Shown: piece after piece, positions 1-8,422 of the stretch
How the letters are laid out: every line of letters starts with the position of its first letter
Numbering within the stretch: position 1 is the first letter of the stretch
DNA from: Alphaproteobacteria bacterium UBA3002
Lineage (GTDB): Bacteria > Pseudomonadota > Alphaproteobacteria > Rickettsiales > UBA3002
Direction: 5' to 3'
Length of the DNA: 64,000 nucleotides
NCBI GenBank assembly: GCA_002346425.1
Contig: DDZS01000035.1
Location: 5,180-69,179, forward strand
The notes under the pieces: generated by a model
What the model saw: only the letters and a program-made list of their open reading frames with translations
What the model was told of the DNA's origin: nothing
The model's database searches: none
Translations under genes and position numbers: made by a program

Positions 1-125
1 CCAGCCAGTATGGCGGGGAAATAACGGCGTGCATTGGCCGCGACAATCTGTTAGGAACCCAGTTCCACCCCGAAAAAAGTGGGGCAAGTGGTTTGAAACT
101 AATAGAGAATTTCGTGCAGCAATGA
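1..125 (+). CDS. hisH: Imidazole glycerol phosphate synthase glutaminase subunit HisH, C-terminal end (partial)
   Basis: Only the last 41 codons are in the window, read in frame from base 3 to the TGA at 123-125. They contain the class-I glutamine amidotransferase tail: a GTQFHPEKSG stretch carrying the catalytic His and Glu, followed by a short helix ending in FVQQ. In the HisHF complex, HisH hydrolyses glutamine and passes ammonia to HisF. HisF is encoded 1.25 kb downstream, which supports the assignment. The stop codon overlaps the ATG of the next gene (ATGA at 122-125), so the two are probably translationally coupled. The 5' part lies outside the window. Confidence 0.93.
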   Translation, partial: SQYGGEITACIGRDNLLGTQFHPEKSGASGLKLIENFVQQ

Positions 126-655
126 GTATTACCGTCGAACGTATCAAGCACCTGAATGCTGCCGATTTGGACGACATGTGTCGCGCCACCTCGACCGCGA
201 TTGAAGACGGTATCGGCTTCAACTGGCTCGGTTCGCCCACGGAAGAGGAACTGGAAGCCTATTGGAAAGGCGTCCTTATGGTGCCGCAGCGCATCCTGTT
301 CGGTGGACGGCTGGATGGTACGCTGGTCGCTTCTATCCAGCTGGTCAAACCCGGTAAATCCAAAGAAAGCTCTGCCTTTTCTGCAAAAATCGAAGGGCAT
401 TTCGTCGCGCCTTACGCGCGTGGACACGGCCTTGCTAAAATGTTGCTGGAAACCGCAGAACGTGAAGCCTCGACTTTGGGCTTTACCACTCTGTTATTGG
501 ATGTACGCGAAACGCAGCGCAAAGCGATCACGCTGTATCGTGAATCAAATTATCTGGAATGGGGCGTACTGCCGAATTACGAAATCGTACATGGCAGCAT
601 GGTCTCCGGGCATTATTTCTATAAAGAGCTCAAACCATTATCGGGGATGGATTGA
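122..655 (+). CDS. GNAT family N-acetyltransferase inside the his operon
   Basis: This 177-residue protein has the GNAT fold. A central strand ([18 protein letters not shown]) carries the R/Q-x-x-G-x-G/A-type acetyl-CoA pyrophosphate loop, and a C-terminal LYRESNY segment is also typical. The frame is open further upstream, but ATG 122 is preferred because it overlaps the hisH stop in an ATGA junction; an earlier start at 29 would lie within hisH. Its TGA (653-655) overlaps the hisA ATG at 655 by one base. The gene is therefore tightly embedded in the histidine operon between hisH and hisA. The substrate cannot be read from sequence. Membership in the operon suggests co-expression, not necessarily a role in histidine synthesis. 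Confidence 0.88.
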   Translation: MSITVERIKHLNAADLDDMCRATSTAIEDGIGFNWLGSPTEEELEAYWKGVLMVPQRILFGGRLDGTLVASIQLVKPGKSKESSAFSAKIEGHFVAPYARGHGLAKMLLETAEREASTLGFTTLLLDVRETQRKAITLYRESNYLEWGVLPNYEIVHGSMVSGHYFYKELKPLSGMD

Positions 656-1380
656 TGATTTTATTTCCTGCGATTGATCTGAAAGATGGCCGTTGCGTGC
701 GCCTGTTACGCGGCGACATGGACCGTTCGACCGAATTTCCCAATGCACCGGAAACTCAAGCCGCCTTGTTTGAGGCCCAAGGTTTCGAATGGCTGCATGT
801 GGTCGATTTGAACGGCGCGTTTGAAGGCAAAGCAGTCAATGCACCCGCCGTGAAAGCGATTCTGGACGCGGTCGATATGCCGGTCGAACTCGGCGGCGGC
901 ATACGCAAAATGGCGGATGTCGAACATTGGCTGGAGGCGGGCGTTAGCCGGGTCATCATCGGCACGCAAGCTTTGCGCGAACCGCAATTCGTGGTCGAAG
1001 CATGCAAAGCATTTCCCGGCAAAGTCGCCGTGGGCATTGATGCCAAAAACGGCCGGGTCGCCGTCGAAGGCTGGGGCGAGGTTTCCGAAGTTACCGCGCT
1101 GGATTTGGCGATGAAATTCGAAGATGCGGGCGTCTGTGCCATCATCTATACCGACATCGACCGCGATGGCATGATGCAAGGCCCGAACATCGCCCAAACC
1201 GCCGAGCTGGCCGAGAAAATTTCAACCCCGGTGATTTTATCCGGCGGCATTTCGTCGATTCATGATCTGATTTCGGTCAAAGCCTTCGCCAAATCCGGCA
1301 TCACGGGTGCGATCATTGGCCGCGCCATGTATGACGGGGCGATCGATCCGGTCAAAGCGCTTCAGGCGGTGCAATGTTAA
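655..1380 (+). CDS. hisA: Phosphoribosylformimino-5-aminoimidazole carboxamide ribotide isomerase HisA
   Basis: HisA is a 241-residue TIM-barrel enzyme that converts ProFAR to PRFAR in histidine biosynthesis. The N terminus [12 protein letters not shown] has the first catalytic Asp, the VGIDAKNG segment near residue 130 has the second, and phosphate-binding glycine motifs ([23 protein letters not shown]) are present. The length is normal for the family. ATG 655 is chosen over the in-frame TTG at 652 because it gives the canonical MILFPAIDL start and overlaps the preceding stop by one base. The end overlaps hisF by 7 bases. Confidence 0.97.
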   Translation: MILFPAIDLKDGRCVRLLRGDMDRSTEFPNAPETQAALFEAQGFEWLHVVDLNGAFEGKAVNAPAVKAILDAVDMPVELGGGIRKMADVEHWLEAGVSRVIIGTQALREPQFVVEACKAFPGKVAVGIDAKNGRVAVEGWGEVSEVTALDLAMKFEDAGVCAIIYTDIDRDGMMQGPNIAQTAELAEKISTPVILSGGISSIHDLISVKAFAKSGITGAIIGRAMYDGAIDPVKALQAVQC

Positions 1381-2132
1381 AACCGCGGATTATTCCCTGC
1401 CTTGATGTAGCGGATGGCCGCGTCGTCAAAGGCGTGAATTTTGTCGATCTGGTCGATGCGGGCGACCCGGTTGAACAGGCCAAAGTGTATAATGAGCAGG
1501 GCGCAGATGAACTCTGTTTTCTCGATATCACCGCATCATCAGACAATCGCGATACCATGCTGGACGTGGTTGAGCGGGTGGCGTCTGTCTGCTTTATTCC
1601 GGTCACCGTGGGCGGCGGCGTGCGCACACTGGAAGATATTCGCAACCTGCTAAATGCCGGCGCCGACAAAGTCTCGATCAATACGGCGGCGGTGAAACGC
1701 CCGGAATTCGTGAAGGAAGCGGCAGAAAAATTTGGCTCGCAATGTATTGTGGTGGCCGTCGATGCCAAACGCAATTCCGGCGGCGCGTTTGAGATTTTTA
1801 CGCATGGCGGGCGCAACGGTACTGGCTATGACGCCGTCAAATGGGCGGAGCAAATGGCCGCCTATGGTGCAGGCGAATTATTGGTTACCTCGATGGACCG
1901 CGACGGCACCAAGCAAGGTTTCGATATCAAACTCACCCGCGCCATCAGCGACGCGGTGTCCATTCCGGTGATTGCATCCGGCGGCGTTGGCGAGATTGCG
2001 CATTTTTCCGAAGGCGTGCGCGAAGGTGGCGCGACGGGATTACTCGCCGCCAGCGTTTTTCACTTTGGCACGTTCACCATCCCTCAGGTGAAAAAAGCGA
2101 TGGCAAAAGCCGGAATCGACATGCGGCTATAA
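1374..2132 (+). CDS. hisF: Imidazole glycerol phosphate synthase cyclase subunit HisF
   Basis: HisF is a 252-residue TIM barrel that, with HisH, makes imidazole glycerol phosphate and AICAR from PRFAR and ammonia. The motif [18 protein letters not shown] carries catalytic Asp11 and VAVDAKR carries Asp130; VASGGVG and LAASVFHFG form the phosphate site. The start ATG lies inside the last codons of hisA, consistent with coupling. No hisE or hisI follows, so the visible his cluster ends here. The 3' end overlaps by 6 bases a convergent methyltransferase gene on the other strand. Confidence 0.97.
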   Translation: MLKPRIIPCLDVADGRVVKGVNFVDLVDAGDPVEQAKVYNEQGADELCFLDITASSDNRDTMLDVVERVASVCFIPVTVGGGVRTLEDIRNLLNAGADKVSINTAAVKRPEFVKEAAEKFGSQCIVVAVDAKRNSGGAFEIFTHGGRNGTGYDAVKWAEQMAAYGAGELLVTSMDRDGTKQGFDIKLTRAISDAVSIPVIASGGVGEIAHFSEGVREGGATGLLAASVFHFGTFTIPQVKKAMAKAGIDMRL

Positions 2133-2759
2133 TTTCCGCGCGACCGTCAGACCTTCCAAAGTCGGGATCAACACCCCTTCCAATGTCTCGCCATCATTCA
2201 TGCGTTGATTAAACGCACCCATCGCTTCGATGGCAGCCGCCGATGCGCGGCCGCGCACCTCGCCGGCCAGATGTCCAAACAATAACGTATTGTCGCCAAT
2301 CATCAGGCCACCGGGGCGCAGTTTGGGCAGCGTCGCCTCAAGATAATTAAGGTAATTGCTTTTATCAGCATCGATGAAAATGAGGTCGAACTGGCCGGTT
2401 GCTTGCGCTAATTGTTCCAAGCCTTTGCCTTCCAGCAACGTGATCGGCAAACCGCTTTGCGCAATGTGTTCGCGTGCTTGGGTGGCCGTGTCACCGTCGG
2501 CTTCTATGGTGATGATGTCGCCATCCTCCGGCAACGCCCGCGCCATCCAGATCGTGGAATAGGCCATAAAGGTGCCGATTTCCAGAATGCGTTTTGCCCC
2601 GCTCAGTTTGGCGAGCATGTAAAGCAATTTGCCCTCGCCCGCCGAGATTTGCATCCCCGGGCGCCGCCGCTCTCCCTCAGCACGGATGGCGCGCAGCAGC
2701 GCATCTTCCTCGGCAAAGGTGGCATCAATATAGTCGCGGATCGGATCATGTTGGCGCAT
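2127..2759 (-). CDS. Class I SAM-dependent O-methyltransferase (family 3 / CCoAOMT-like)
   Basis: This 210-residue protein has the O-methyltransferase family 3 layout. [19 protein letters not shown] is SAM motif I, IITIEAD places the acidic ribose-binding residue, and [18 protein letters not shown] is the divalent-metal/SAM motif typical of caffeoyl-CoA-type enzymes. [13 protein letters not shown] follows as in the family. These bacterial enzymes methylate hydroxyls of small phenolic or similar acceptors; the real substrate is unknown. Its start overlaps the end of the upstream minus-strand gene by 14 bases, so the two probably form a short operon. Confidence 0.88.
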   Translation of the reverse strand: MRQHDPIRDYIDATFAEEDALLRAIRAEGERRRPGMQISAGEGKLLYMLAKLSGAKRILEIGTFMAYSTIWMARALPEDGDIITIEADGDTATQAREHIAQSGLPITLLEGKGLEQLAQATGQFDLIFIDADKSNYLNYLEATLPKLRPGGLMIGDNTLLFGHLAGEVRGRASAAAIEAMGAFNQRMNDGETLEGVLIPTLEGLTVARKL

Positions 2760-3297
2760 CGGCTTCTCCTATCACTTCCAGCATTTGCGGATTGAGTAGC
2801 ACAATGCGCGGGCCATAGTAAGACTCGATATAGCCGCGCACGCGCACTTCGGCCCCGGCGAACGTATTCAGCCGTTCCATATCAAACGCCTTCCACGCTT
2901 CTTTCGGGATGGCGATGGTGAAATCCTTTTTCCAATCCTCGCCAAAATTTAGGAACAGCATCTGACGGCTTTGATAGACCTCGCGCACCCGGCCCGTGAT
3001 GCGCCGCCACTGGCCGATCTGCCGGAAGCTCTCCGGTTCGGTGATATCCCATGCGTCGGGTATTGGCTTCTGCAACCAGTCGCTGGGCACCGCATTGGGT
3101 ACGTTGCTATAAGCCAGCGCCCCATCCTGCCACTCCTGCGGCGGACAGCCGCCATAGCGGGGGCTTATGGGGTGCTCGCCTTCCGGAAACACCATAACGG
3201 CGGGTGCGCAATTTGCACCCATCGCGGCAGAAAATCCGTGTATTATCGCCAAACTTGCGTATAAAGGCAGGAAGAAGAGGAACGACTGATGCGACAT
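2746..3297 (-). CDS. Exported protein of unknown function, possible OB-fold/nuclease-like domain
   Basis: The 183-residue product begins with a hydrophobic segment (residues 5-25) that could be a signal peptide. A cysteine-containing linker follows (CAPAVMV, GGCPP). The C-terminal half reads like a small beta-barrel of the OB/thermonuclease-like kind (QWRRITGRVREVYQSRQM, then AGAEVRVRGYIESYYGPRI), without obvious nuclease active-site residues. I do not recognise a specific family. The annotated ATG at 3297 overlaps the start of the divergent gene by 9 bases, which is unusual; a shorter start near residue 26 (MGANCAP) would remove the overlap but also the signal peptide. It is probably cotranscribed with the methyltransferase downstream. 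Confidence 0.6.
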   Translation of the reverse strand: MSHQSFLFFLPLYASLAIIHGFSAAMGANCAPAVMVFPEGEHPISPRYGGCPPQEWQDGALAYSNVPNAVPSDWLQKPIPDAWDITEPESFRQIGQWRRITGRVREVYQSRQMLFLNFGEDWKKDFTIAIPKEAWKAFDMERLNTFAGAEVRVRGYIESYYGPRIVLLNPQMLEVIGEADAPT

Positions 3298-3771
3298 ATT
3301 TTTGCTTTCTTACTCGGGCTTAGCATGGCCCTGCCCGCTGCCGCAAGCGACTATATTACCCAATATATCGGCTATTTCGATGTGACGCAGGATGACAATG
3401 CCGCCGCACAATTTGGTGCGCAATATCGCGGTAAAGATGTCTATTACGGCATTCGCCCGACCGTCGGCGCGGATGTGTCAAGCGATGGCGCGATCTACGG
3501 GTATGGCGGGTTCTATTGGGATGTGCCGCTGTCGGATAACTGGATTTTCACGCCGAATATCGTGGCGGGACTCTTTAGCGATGGTGATGGCAAGGATTTA
3601 GGCCACGCAATCGAATTCCGTTCTGGTCTGGAGTTAAGCTATCAATTTGAGAATGCGCAGCGTTTGGGCGTCGCCTTCAACCATATTTCCAATGCCAGCT
3701 TAGGTCGTCGCAACCCAGGCGCTGAAACCTTGCAACTCGTTTATCAAATGCCATTGGGGGCATGGGAATAA
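3289..3771 (+). CDS. pagL: PagL-like lipid A 3-O-deacylase (acyloxyacyl hydrolase family), outer membrane
   Basis: This 160-residue protein has a clear signal peptide (residues 1-19, cleavage after AAA) and alternating aromatic/hydrophobic beta-strands of a small outer-membrane barrel. The segment FNHISNASLGRRNPGAE contains His132, Ser134 and Glu146, with the same H-x-S and 14-residue His-to-Glu spacing as the PagL active site. PagL removes the 3-O acyl chain of lipid A, altering endotoxin properties and membrane permeability. An AAGAGGA ribosome-binding site lies at suitable spacing before ATG 3289. The gene overlaps the next by 10 bases. The family call is strong; substrate specificity is inferred. 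Confidence 0.85.
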   Translation: MRHIFAFLLGLSMALPAAASDYITQYIGYFDVTQDDNAAAQFGAQYRGKDVYYGIRPTVGADVSSDGAIYGYGGFYWDVPLSDNWIFTPNIVAGLFSDGDGKDLGHAIEFRSGLELSYQFENAQRLGVAFNHISNASLGRRNPGAETLQLVYQMPLGAWE

Positions 3772-4736
3772 TCCGCCGCCTTCAGCATATCTTGCAGGTC
3801 TGCTGCCTGCTGATACTGATCGCGCCGCCGCTGCAGGCGGACGAGCCACGGCCGGTGATTGGTGTTTCCGGGAGTAGTGAAAGTTCCGCTTCTGTGCAAT
3901 TTCTGCTGGCGCAGCTTTATCATCATGGCGCGTATCCCGTATTGCTCGATCCGAAGCGTATTGATTCCATTGAAGCGGATATGGCGAAGCTGGATGGCGT
4001 GATTATCGGCGGCAATAGCTGGGACATCAACAATGCCGATTATGGCGAAAAGGCCAACCCTAAAACCAATAACGAAGATGGATTACTGGGCCGGGCGAAA
4101 GGTGCGAATCGTCGTGCGGATTATGAATATGCCCTGCTCGATGAAGTGTTCCGCCGGGGCGACCTTCCCTTCTTAGGGATCTGCTCGGGTATGCAGCGAT
4201 TGAACGTGCATGACTTTGCGCGCGATGGTGGCAAACTGATTCAGCATGTGCCGGGACAGCTGCAATGGAATCCTTTGTATTATAACCCGCTAAGCGCCGC
4301 CGACCGGATTCGCGTGTCGCCCAAGAGCCGCTTGCAATCGCTCGTCGATGCGGCGGAGCAGACGACCTTTGGCGAGAATAGCGTGCATCATCAAGTCGTC
4401 GACCCGAACTATATCCGTCGTGGCTTTATCGAAAGCGCGCGCAGTGCGGAATTCGGCACGATTGAGGCAATCGAGCCGGATCCGGAGGGGCCCTATGCTA
4501 CGCTGCCAATCATGGCAGTGCAATGGCACCCGGAATATGGCATTTCTAAGACCAGTCGGTCATTGTTTCAGGATATCGTCGCCACTGCCAGAGCGCGGAT
4601 GACCACCCCTGCCAGCCCGGAAGCATTGGATGCGCTCGACCGTCTCAGCCCAGAAATGCGCGAGACCATCAGCCGCCCGGACGCGCTGGAATTTTTAGCC
4701 GACAAACATGGTTACGCCTACGACCCGGCGCCTTAA
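3762..4736 (+). CDS. Exported class I glutamine amidotransferase-like hydrolase (peptidase C26 / PuuD-like)
   Basis: The 324-residue product has an N-terminal hydrophobic segment (residues 9-26) read as a signal peptide. A class-I amidotransferase fold follows. The nucleophile elbow GICSGMQ places Cys141, and VQWHPEY places His256 and Glu258, completing the triad. IIGGNSWDI near residue 82 resembles the oxyanion loop of gamma-glutamyl-GABA hydrolases. Cytoplasmic PuuD relatives cleave gamma-glutamyl amides; an exported version is uncommon and its substrate is unknown. The last 60 residues form a hydrophilic extension. Its ATG lies inside the end of the PagL-like gene, so the two are probably translated together. 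Confidence 0.78.
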   Translation: MGIIRRLQHILQVCCLLILIAPPLQADEPRPVIGVSGSSESSASVQFLLAQLYHHGAYPVLLDPKRIDSIEADMAKLDGVIIGGNSWDINNADYGEKANPKTNNEDGLLGRAKGANRRADYEYALLDEVFRRGDLPFLGICSGMQRLNVHDFARDGGKLIQHVPGQLQWNPLYYNPLSAADRIRVSPKSRLQSLVDAAEQTTFGENSVHHQVVDPNYIRRGFIESARSAEFGTIEAIEPDPEGPYATLPIMAVQWHPEYGISKTSRSLFQDIVATARARMTTPASPEALDALDRLSPEMRETISRPDALEFLADKHGYAYDPAP

Positions 4737-5233
4737 TCCACCAGACGTTTATACATGATGTGCACCGGCACCAGCCCGCGTTTGCTGTGCCGCATCGCGT
4801 CCGGCACGGTGCCGACAATCTCGAAACCCAGCTTCTTCCAGATATTGAGCGAACGGTCATTGCCTTCGACAATAAAGTTGAACTGCATGCCGGTATAGCC
4901 TGCACGTTTGGCTTCGGTGATCATACATTCTGCCATTTTGGTGCCATAGCCCTTGCCGGCATGATGCGGTGCGACCATGAATCCGCCATTGGCAATGTGA
5001 TCGCCCAGCCCTAGCTGGTTGTCACGCAGGTAAAAAGTACCGACGGCCTCACCTGTATCGAGTTCGGCGATGTAAGGCGTCTTTTCCTCAGCAAACCAGA
5101 TCGACGCGCCCTGCTCCTTCGTCGTGTCGGGCGAATAGGAATAGGTTTCGCCTGCGCTGATGATAGCGTGAAAAATCGGCCAGACTTTGTCGAATTCCCG
5201 CCGTTGTAGCGGGCGAATATGCACCTCCGTCAT
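4733..5233 (-). CDS. GNAT family N-acetyltransferase
   Basis: This 166-residue protein fits the single-domain GNAT family. GGFMVAPHHAGKGYGTKMAECMI holds the acetyl-CoA binding motif A (H-x-G-K-G-Y-G), and a later FNFIVEGNDRSLNIWKKLGFEIVG segment is the classic motif B of phosphinothricin/L-amino-acid acetyltransferase-like members. The ATG overlaps the malate synthase stop by 4 bases (ATGA on the minus strand), so it is probably translated from the malate synthase transcript. Its substrate is not determined. The 3' end abuts the convergent C26-like gene with a 4-base overlap. Confidence 0.85.
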   Translation of the reverse strand: MTEVHIRPLQRREFDKVWPIFHAIISAGETYSYSPDTTKEQGASIWFAEEKTPYIAELDTGEAVGTFYLRDNQLGLGDHIANGGFMVAPHHAGKGYGTKMAECMITEAKRAGYTGMQFNFIVEGNDRSLNIWKKLGFEIVGTVPDAMRHSKRGLVPVHIMYKRLVD

Positions 5234-6837
5234 GCCAGTTTCTCATAGGCAGGCAGGGTGAGGAATTCGACGAAAGTGTCGTCTTTAACGAGGTCGATGA
5301 GAAGCTCCGCCGCGTCCTTATAGGCACCCGACGCAAAAGCATCCTCGCCAACTTGCGCTTTAATCGCTTCCAGCTCTTCGGCGAAACGTTGATCGACATT
5401 GTCTTTATTCAGCACCTCATACCATTCGCAACCCGGCTCGCCATGATGCACCCATTGCCAGACCTGTGAGCGGCTGATTTCCGCCGTCGCCGCATCTTCC
5501 ATCAAATTGTTGATCGGCACGCAGCCATTGCCTTGCAGCCACGAAGCGGTGTATTGAATCGCCACGTTAATATTGTTGCGGATCCCTGCTTCGGTGACGC
5601 TGCCTTTATGGGTTTCCAGCAGGTCGGCGGCGCTGACTTTCACGTCTTCGCGTGTGTTATCCAGCTGATTCGGGTTCGGCATCAGACGGTCGAACACTTC
5701 CATCGCAATCGGGATCAGCCCCGGATGCGCCACCCAGGTACCGTCATGGCCGTAGGACACTTCGCGTTCCTTGTCTTTCTTCACCGCCGCGAGTGCTTTT
5801 TCATTTCGCTCATCATCGCCTTTGATCGGAATTTGCGGCGCCATACCACCCATCGCAAACGCGCCGCGCTTATGGCAGGTCTGGATCAACAACTCGGAAT
5901 AGGCTTTGAGGAAAGCCTTATCCATCGTCACCTGCGCGCGTTCGGGCAGCAGCATATCCTTGCGGCGTTTGAACTTTTTGATGAAGCTGAAAATATAATC
6001 CCAGCGTCCACAATTGAGGCCAACGATATAGTCTTTCAACGCATGCAAAATCTCGTGCATTTCAAACACCGCGGTGATGACCTCAATCAGCACCGTCGCT
6101 TTAATCGTGCCTTTTTGCACGCCGACATAGTCTTCCGCAAAGGCGAAAATATCGGCCCAAAGCTGCGCTTCCTCGGCGTTTTCCAGCTTCGGCAGATAGA
6201 AATAAGGGCCTGTTCCACGGTCCAGCGCGGCTTTGGCGTTATGGAAAAAATACAATCCAAAATCGAGCAAACCACCAGCCAGCGGTTCGCCACGCCAGGT
6301 GATATGCTTCTCGTCCAAATGCCAGCCGCGCGGGCGTACAATCAGCACCGCCAGTTCATCGTCGGATTTCAGGCTATATTCCTTGCCCTCTGGTGAGGTG
6401 AAACTTAAGGTCCGGCGCACCGCCGCTTTCAGCGCAGCTTGCGATTCGGCCACTTTCTCCCAAGTCGGGGATAACGAATCCTCGATATCTGCCATAAACA
6501 CTTTCGCGCCGGAATTCAGCGCATTGATGATCATTTTCGGCTCAGCAGGGCCGGTAATCTCCACCCGGCGATTTTGCAAGTCTTTCGGAATCGGCGCCAC
6601 GGTCCAGTCCCCCTCACGGATTTCCTTGGTATCGGGGCGGAAATCGAGGCTGCCGCCTGCGTCCAATTCTTTTTGTTTTACTTTGCGGGCCTTCAGCAAA
6701 TCGTTGCGGCGCCCCTGGAATTTCTCTGCCAGCTGCATGACAAAGGCCATCGCCTCATCGCTAAAAATCTCGCGCTGTTCGGGGGTTAGCTTCGGGTGAA
6801 TCGTCAATCCTTCGGGGAATTTCTCCGCTGCGGTCAT
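5230..6837 (-). CDS. aceB: Malate synthase A
   Basis: This 535-residue protein has the length of malate synthase A, which condenses glyoxylate with acetyl-CoA to malate in the glyoxylate shunt. The family signature appears as KDYIVGLNCGRWDYIF, with Tyr where the usual pattern has His; catalytic and metal-site segments such as KVFMADIEDSLSPTW and RPRGWHLDEKH are also present. The C-terminal plug domain is complete. No isocitrate lyase gene lies in this window. An AAGGAGG-like site precedes ATG 6837. The gene leads a two-gene unit with the GNAT downstream. Confidence 0.96.
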   Translation of the reverse strand: MTAAEKFPEGLTIHPKLTPEQREIFSDEAMAFVMQLAEKFQGRRNDLLKARKVKQKELDAGGSLDFRPDTKEIREGDWTVAPIPKDLQNRRVEITGPAEPKMIINALNSGAKVFMADIEDSLSPTWEKVAESQAALKAAVRRTLSFTSPEGKEYSLKSDDELAVLIVRPRGWHLDEKHITWRGEPLAGGLLDFGLYFFHNAKAALDRGTGPYFYLPKLENAEEAQLWADIFAFAEDYVGVQKGTIKATVLIEVITAVFEMHEILHALKDYIVGLNCGRWDYIFSFIKKFKRRKDMLLPERAQVTMDKAFLKAYSELLIQTCHKRGAFAMGGMAPQIPIKGDDERNEKALAAVKKDKEREVSYGHDGTWVAHPGLIPIAMEVFDRLMPNPNQLDNTREDVKVSAADLLETHKGSVTEAGIRNNINVAIQYTASWLQGNGCVPINNLMEDAATAEISRSQVWQWVHHGEPGCEWYEVLNKDNVDQRFAEELEAIKAQVGEDAFASGAYKDAAELLIDLVKDDTFVEFLTLPAYEKLA

Positions 6838-6927
6838 TTCGGCCTCCTTGGTTGCTTAATGTTAGATAGCACAGAGAAGAGGCTTTGCAATCTGGACATT
6901 CCCATTAATTTCCCCCAGATTTAGCTG

Positions 6928-7884
6928 ATGTGGCAATGGATCAAACAAGCGGGCTATATCATTTACAAGGCCGGGGATAATCTGGTTGAAAATGATGGAA
7001 TCGAGTTTTCCGGCTATCTGACCTTCCTAAGCCTGCTTTCCTTATTTCCATTTATGGTGCTGATCGTCGCCACTGCCGGCTTTATCGGGCAAGGCGAGCT
7101 GGGTTTGCGATTCATTACCTTTTTGGCCAATTCGTTGCCTGCAGACGCGCTCGCCGCCATTCAGCCACGCATACTGGAAATTATCATGGGCCCGCCGCAA
7201 GGCTTGCTGACCTTGTCGATTCTCGGTGCGCTTTGGACGTCGTCTTCAGCTGTCGAAGGCATCCGCACCGTGTTAAACCGTGCTTACTGCGTGAGTAACC
7301 CACCGACCTATATTTTCCGCCGGGCGATGAGCATGCTACAGATGCTTCTCTTTATCTTCGTCATTATGGTGACGATGTTTATCATCGTGATCTCGCCTTA
7401 TGCGTTCGAACAATTTAAGGCGGTACTCGGGCAACCCTTTGATGCAGAGCTTGCGGCGCTGTGGCAGCGTTATTTCCTCTATATCGGCTCGGCCATTCTG
7501 TTTTTATTCATCTCCGGCGTTTATTTCTTCTTACCCAACATTAAAATGAACATTATTGCCGTTTTCCCGGGCGCATTGCTTGCGGTATTGATGTGGTTAG
7601 CCGGGGCGCGTCTGTTTACGTGGTATGTCGAAAATGTAGAACAGATGAGCATTATTTACGGGTCGCTCGGCGGCTTTATCGCCACGATGCTATTCTTCTT
7701 TATCATCAATCTGGTGCTCATTTATGGCGCGGAATTCAACAATCTGATAGCGCGTGCGTTTGGGCATGCGGCAGAAGAAAAAGAGCATGTGCCCGAATCA
7801 GAGGAGCCCAATCAGGTTCATTTCAGCGAAACCCGGCAGCGTCCCGCGAATCAGCAGCACCGAGAATCCGCAGACGATCGCTAA
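6928..7884 (+). CDS. YihY/UPF0761 family inner-membrane protein
   Basis: This 318-residue protein has about six hydrophobic helices and the YihY/BrkB family pattern: an N-terminal amphipathic segment (NDGIEFSGYLTFLSLLSLFPF), a central ALWTSSSAVEGIRTVLNRAY motif and a final FFIINLVLIYGAEFNN helix. The molecular function of this family is not settled; the older ribonuclease BN label is not supported. The hydrophilic C-terminal tail (about residues 278-318) overlaps the 3' end of the convergent cpaA gene by 87 bases. That is a large overlap, and the tail may be poorly conserved. Confidence 0.88.
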   Translation: MWQWIKQAGYIIYKAGDNLVENDGIEFSGYLTFLSLLSLFPFMVLIVATAGFIGQGELGLRFITFLANSLPADALAAIQPRILEIIMGPPQGLLTLSILGALWTSSSAVEGIRTVLNRAYCVSNPPTYIFRRAMSMLQMLLFIFVIMVTMFIIVISPYAFEQFKAVLGQPFDAELAALWQRYFLYIGSAILFLFISGVYFFLPNIKMNIIAVFPGALLAVLMWLAGARLFTWYVENVEQMSIIYGSLGGFIATMLFFFIINLVLIYGAEFNNLIARAFGHAAEEKEHVPESEEPNQVHFSETRQRPANQQHRESADDR

Positions 7885-8307
7885 CCCATAAGGAATCGGC
7901 TGATTGTGCTGAAAAATGCGCGCAGTTTTGGCTTTATCGCGCCGCCGCAGCATAACACGGGCGCAAATCAGGAAAATGGACAGTAGCCCGCCGAAAATAG
8001 CGGTGTAGACCACCAGGGAAATCGCTTGTTCCGTATAGCCGGTATATAATCCCAATACGGCCAATAGCTTAATATCGCCGCCGCCCATGACATTGAGCGC
8101 GAAAATCAGGAAACCGATCCCAAAAAAGATCGCGAAGGCAATAAGCGCAGAAAAAATATCAATCGGCGCGGGACTGACCAAATACCAGATCGGAAAAATA
8201 GCTAGGATGACCAGATTTAACCAATTGGGAATTATAAAATATTTGGCGTCGTAATAGGCTACTACCGCCATAGCGGCCAACATGACCAGACTAAACGCAA
8301 TTTCCAT
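7798..8307 (-). CDS. cpaA: Prepilin peptidase CpaA (A24 family)
   Basis: This 169-residue integral membrane aspartic protease has both catalytic aspartates of the type IV prepilin peptidase family. Asp20 lies in AYYDAKYFIIPNWLN and Asp78 in the GGGDIKLLA (GxGD) motif. It lacks the N-methyltransferase domain of PilD, as expected for CpaA/TadV enzymes that process Flp prepilins. Four to six hydrophobic helices are visible. The rest of the pilus machinery (cpaB to tadC) lies at 56.1-63.7 kb, so this gene is detached from its system. No pilin gene is next to it. Confidence 0.9.
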   Translation of the reverse strand: MEIAFSLVMLAAMAVVAYYDAKYFIIPNWLNLVILAIFPIWYLVSPAPIDIFSALIAFAIFFGIGFLIFALNVMGGGDIKLLAVLGLYTGYTEQAISLVVYTAIFGGLLSIFLICARVMLRRRDKAKTARIFQHNQPIPYGLAIVCGFSVLLIRGTLPGFAEMNLIGLL

Positions 8308-8422
8308 AGCGTTTAGTATAGCCTTTTCCGCGGAATTATCTCTGACTAATACCGGGCATTCGCTTTACAGCCTACTTTGCATTGGGTAGTGTGACATAAA
8401 TTCAAAAAGCAAGGCATGCTTA

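Noticed and set aside
5533..6396. Open frame of 287 codons on the plus strand opposite malate synthase
   Set aside because: It lies entirely antisense to a clearly identified gene with matching motifs, has no family features and is rich in His/Arg/Gln as expected of a shadow frame.
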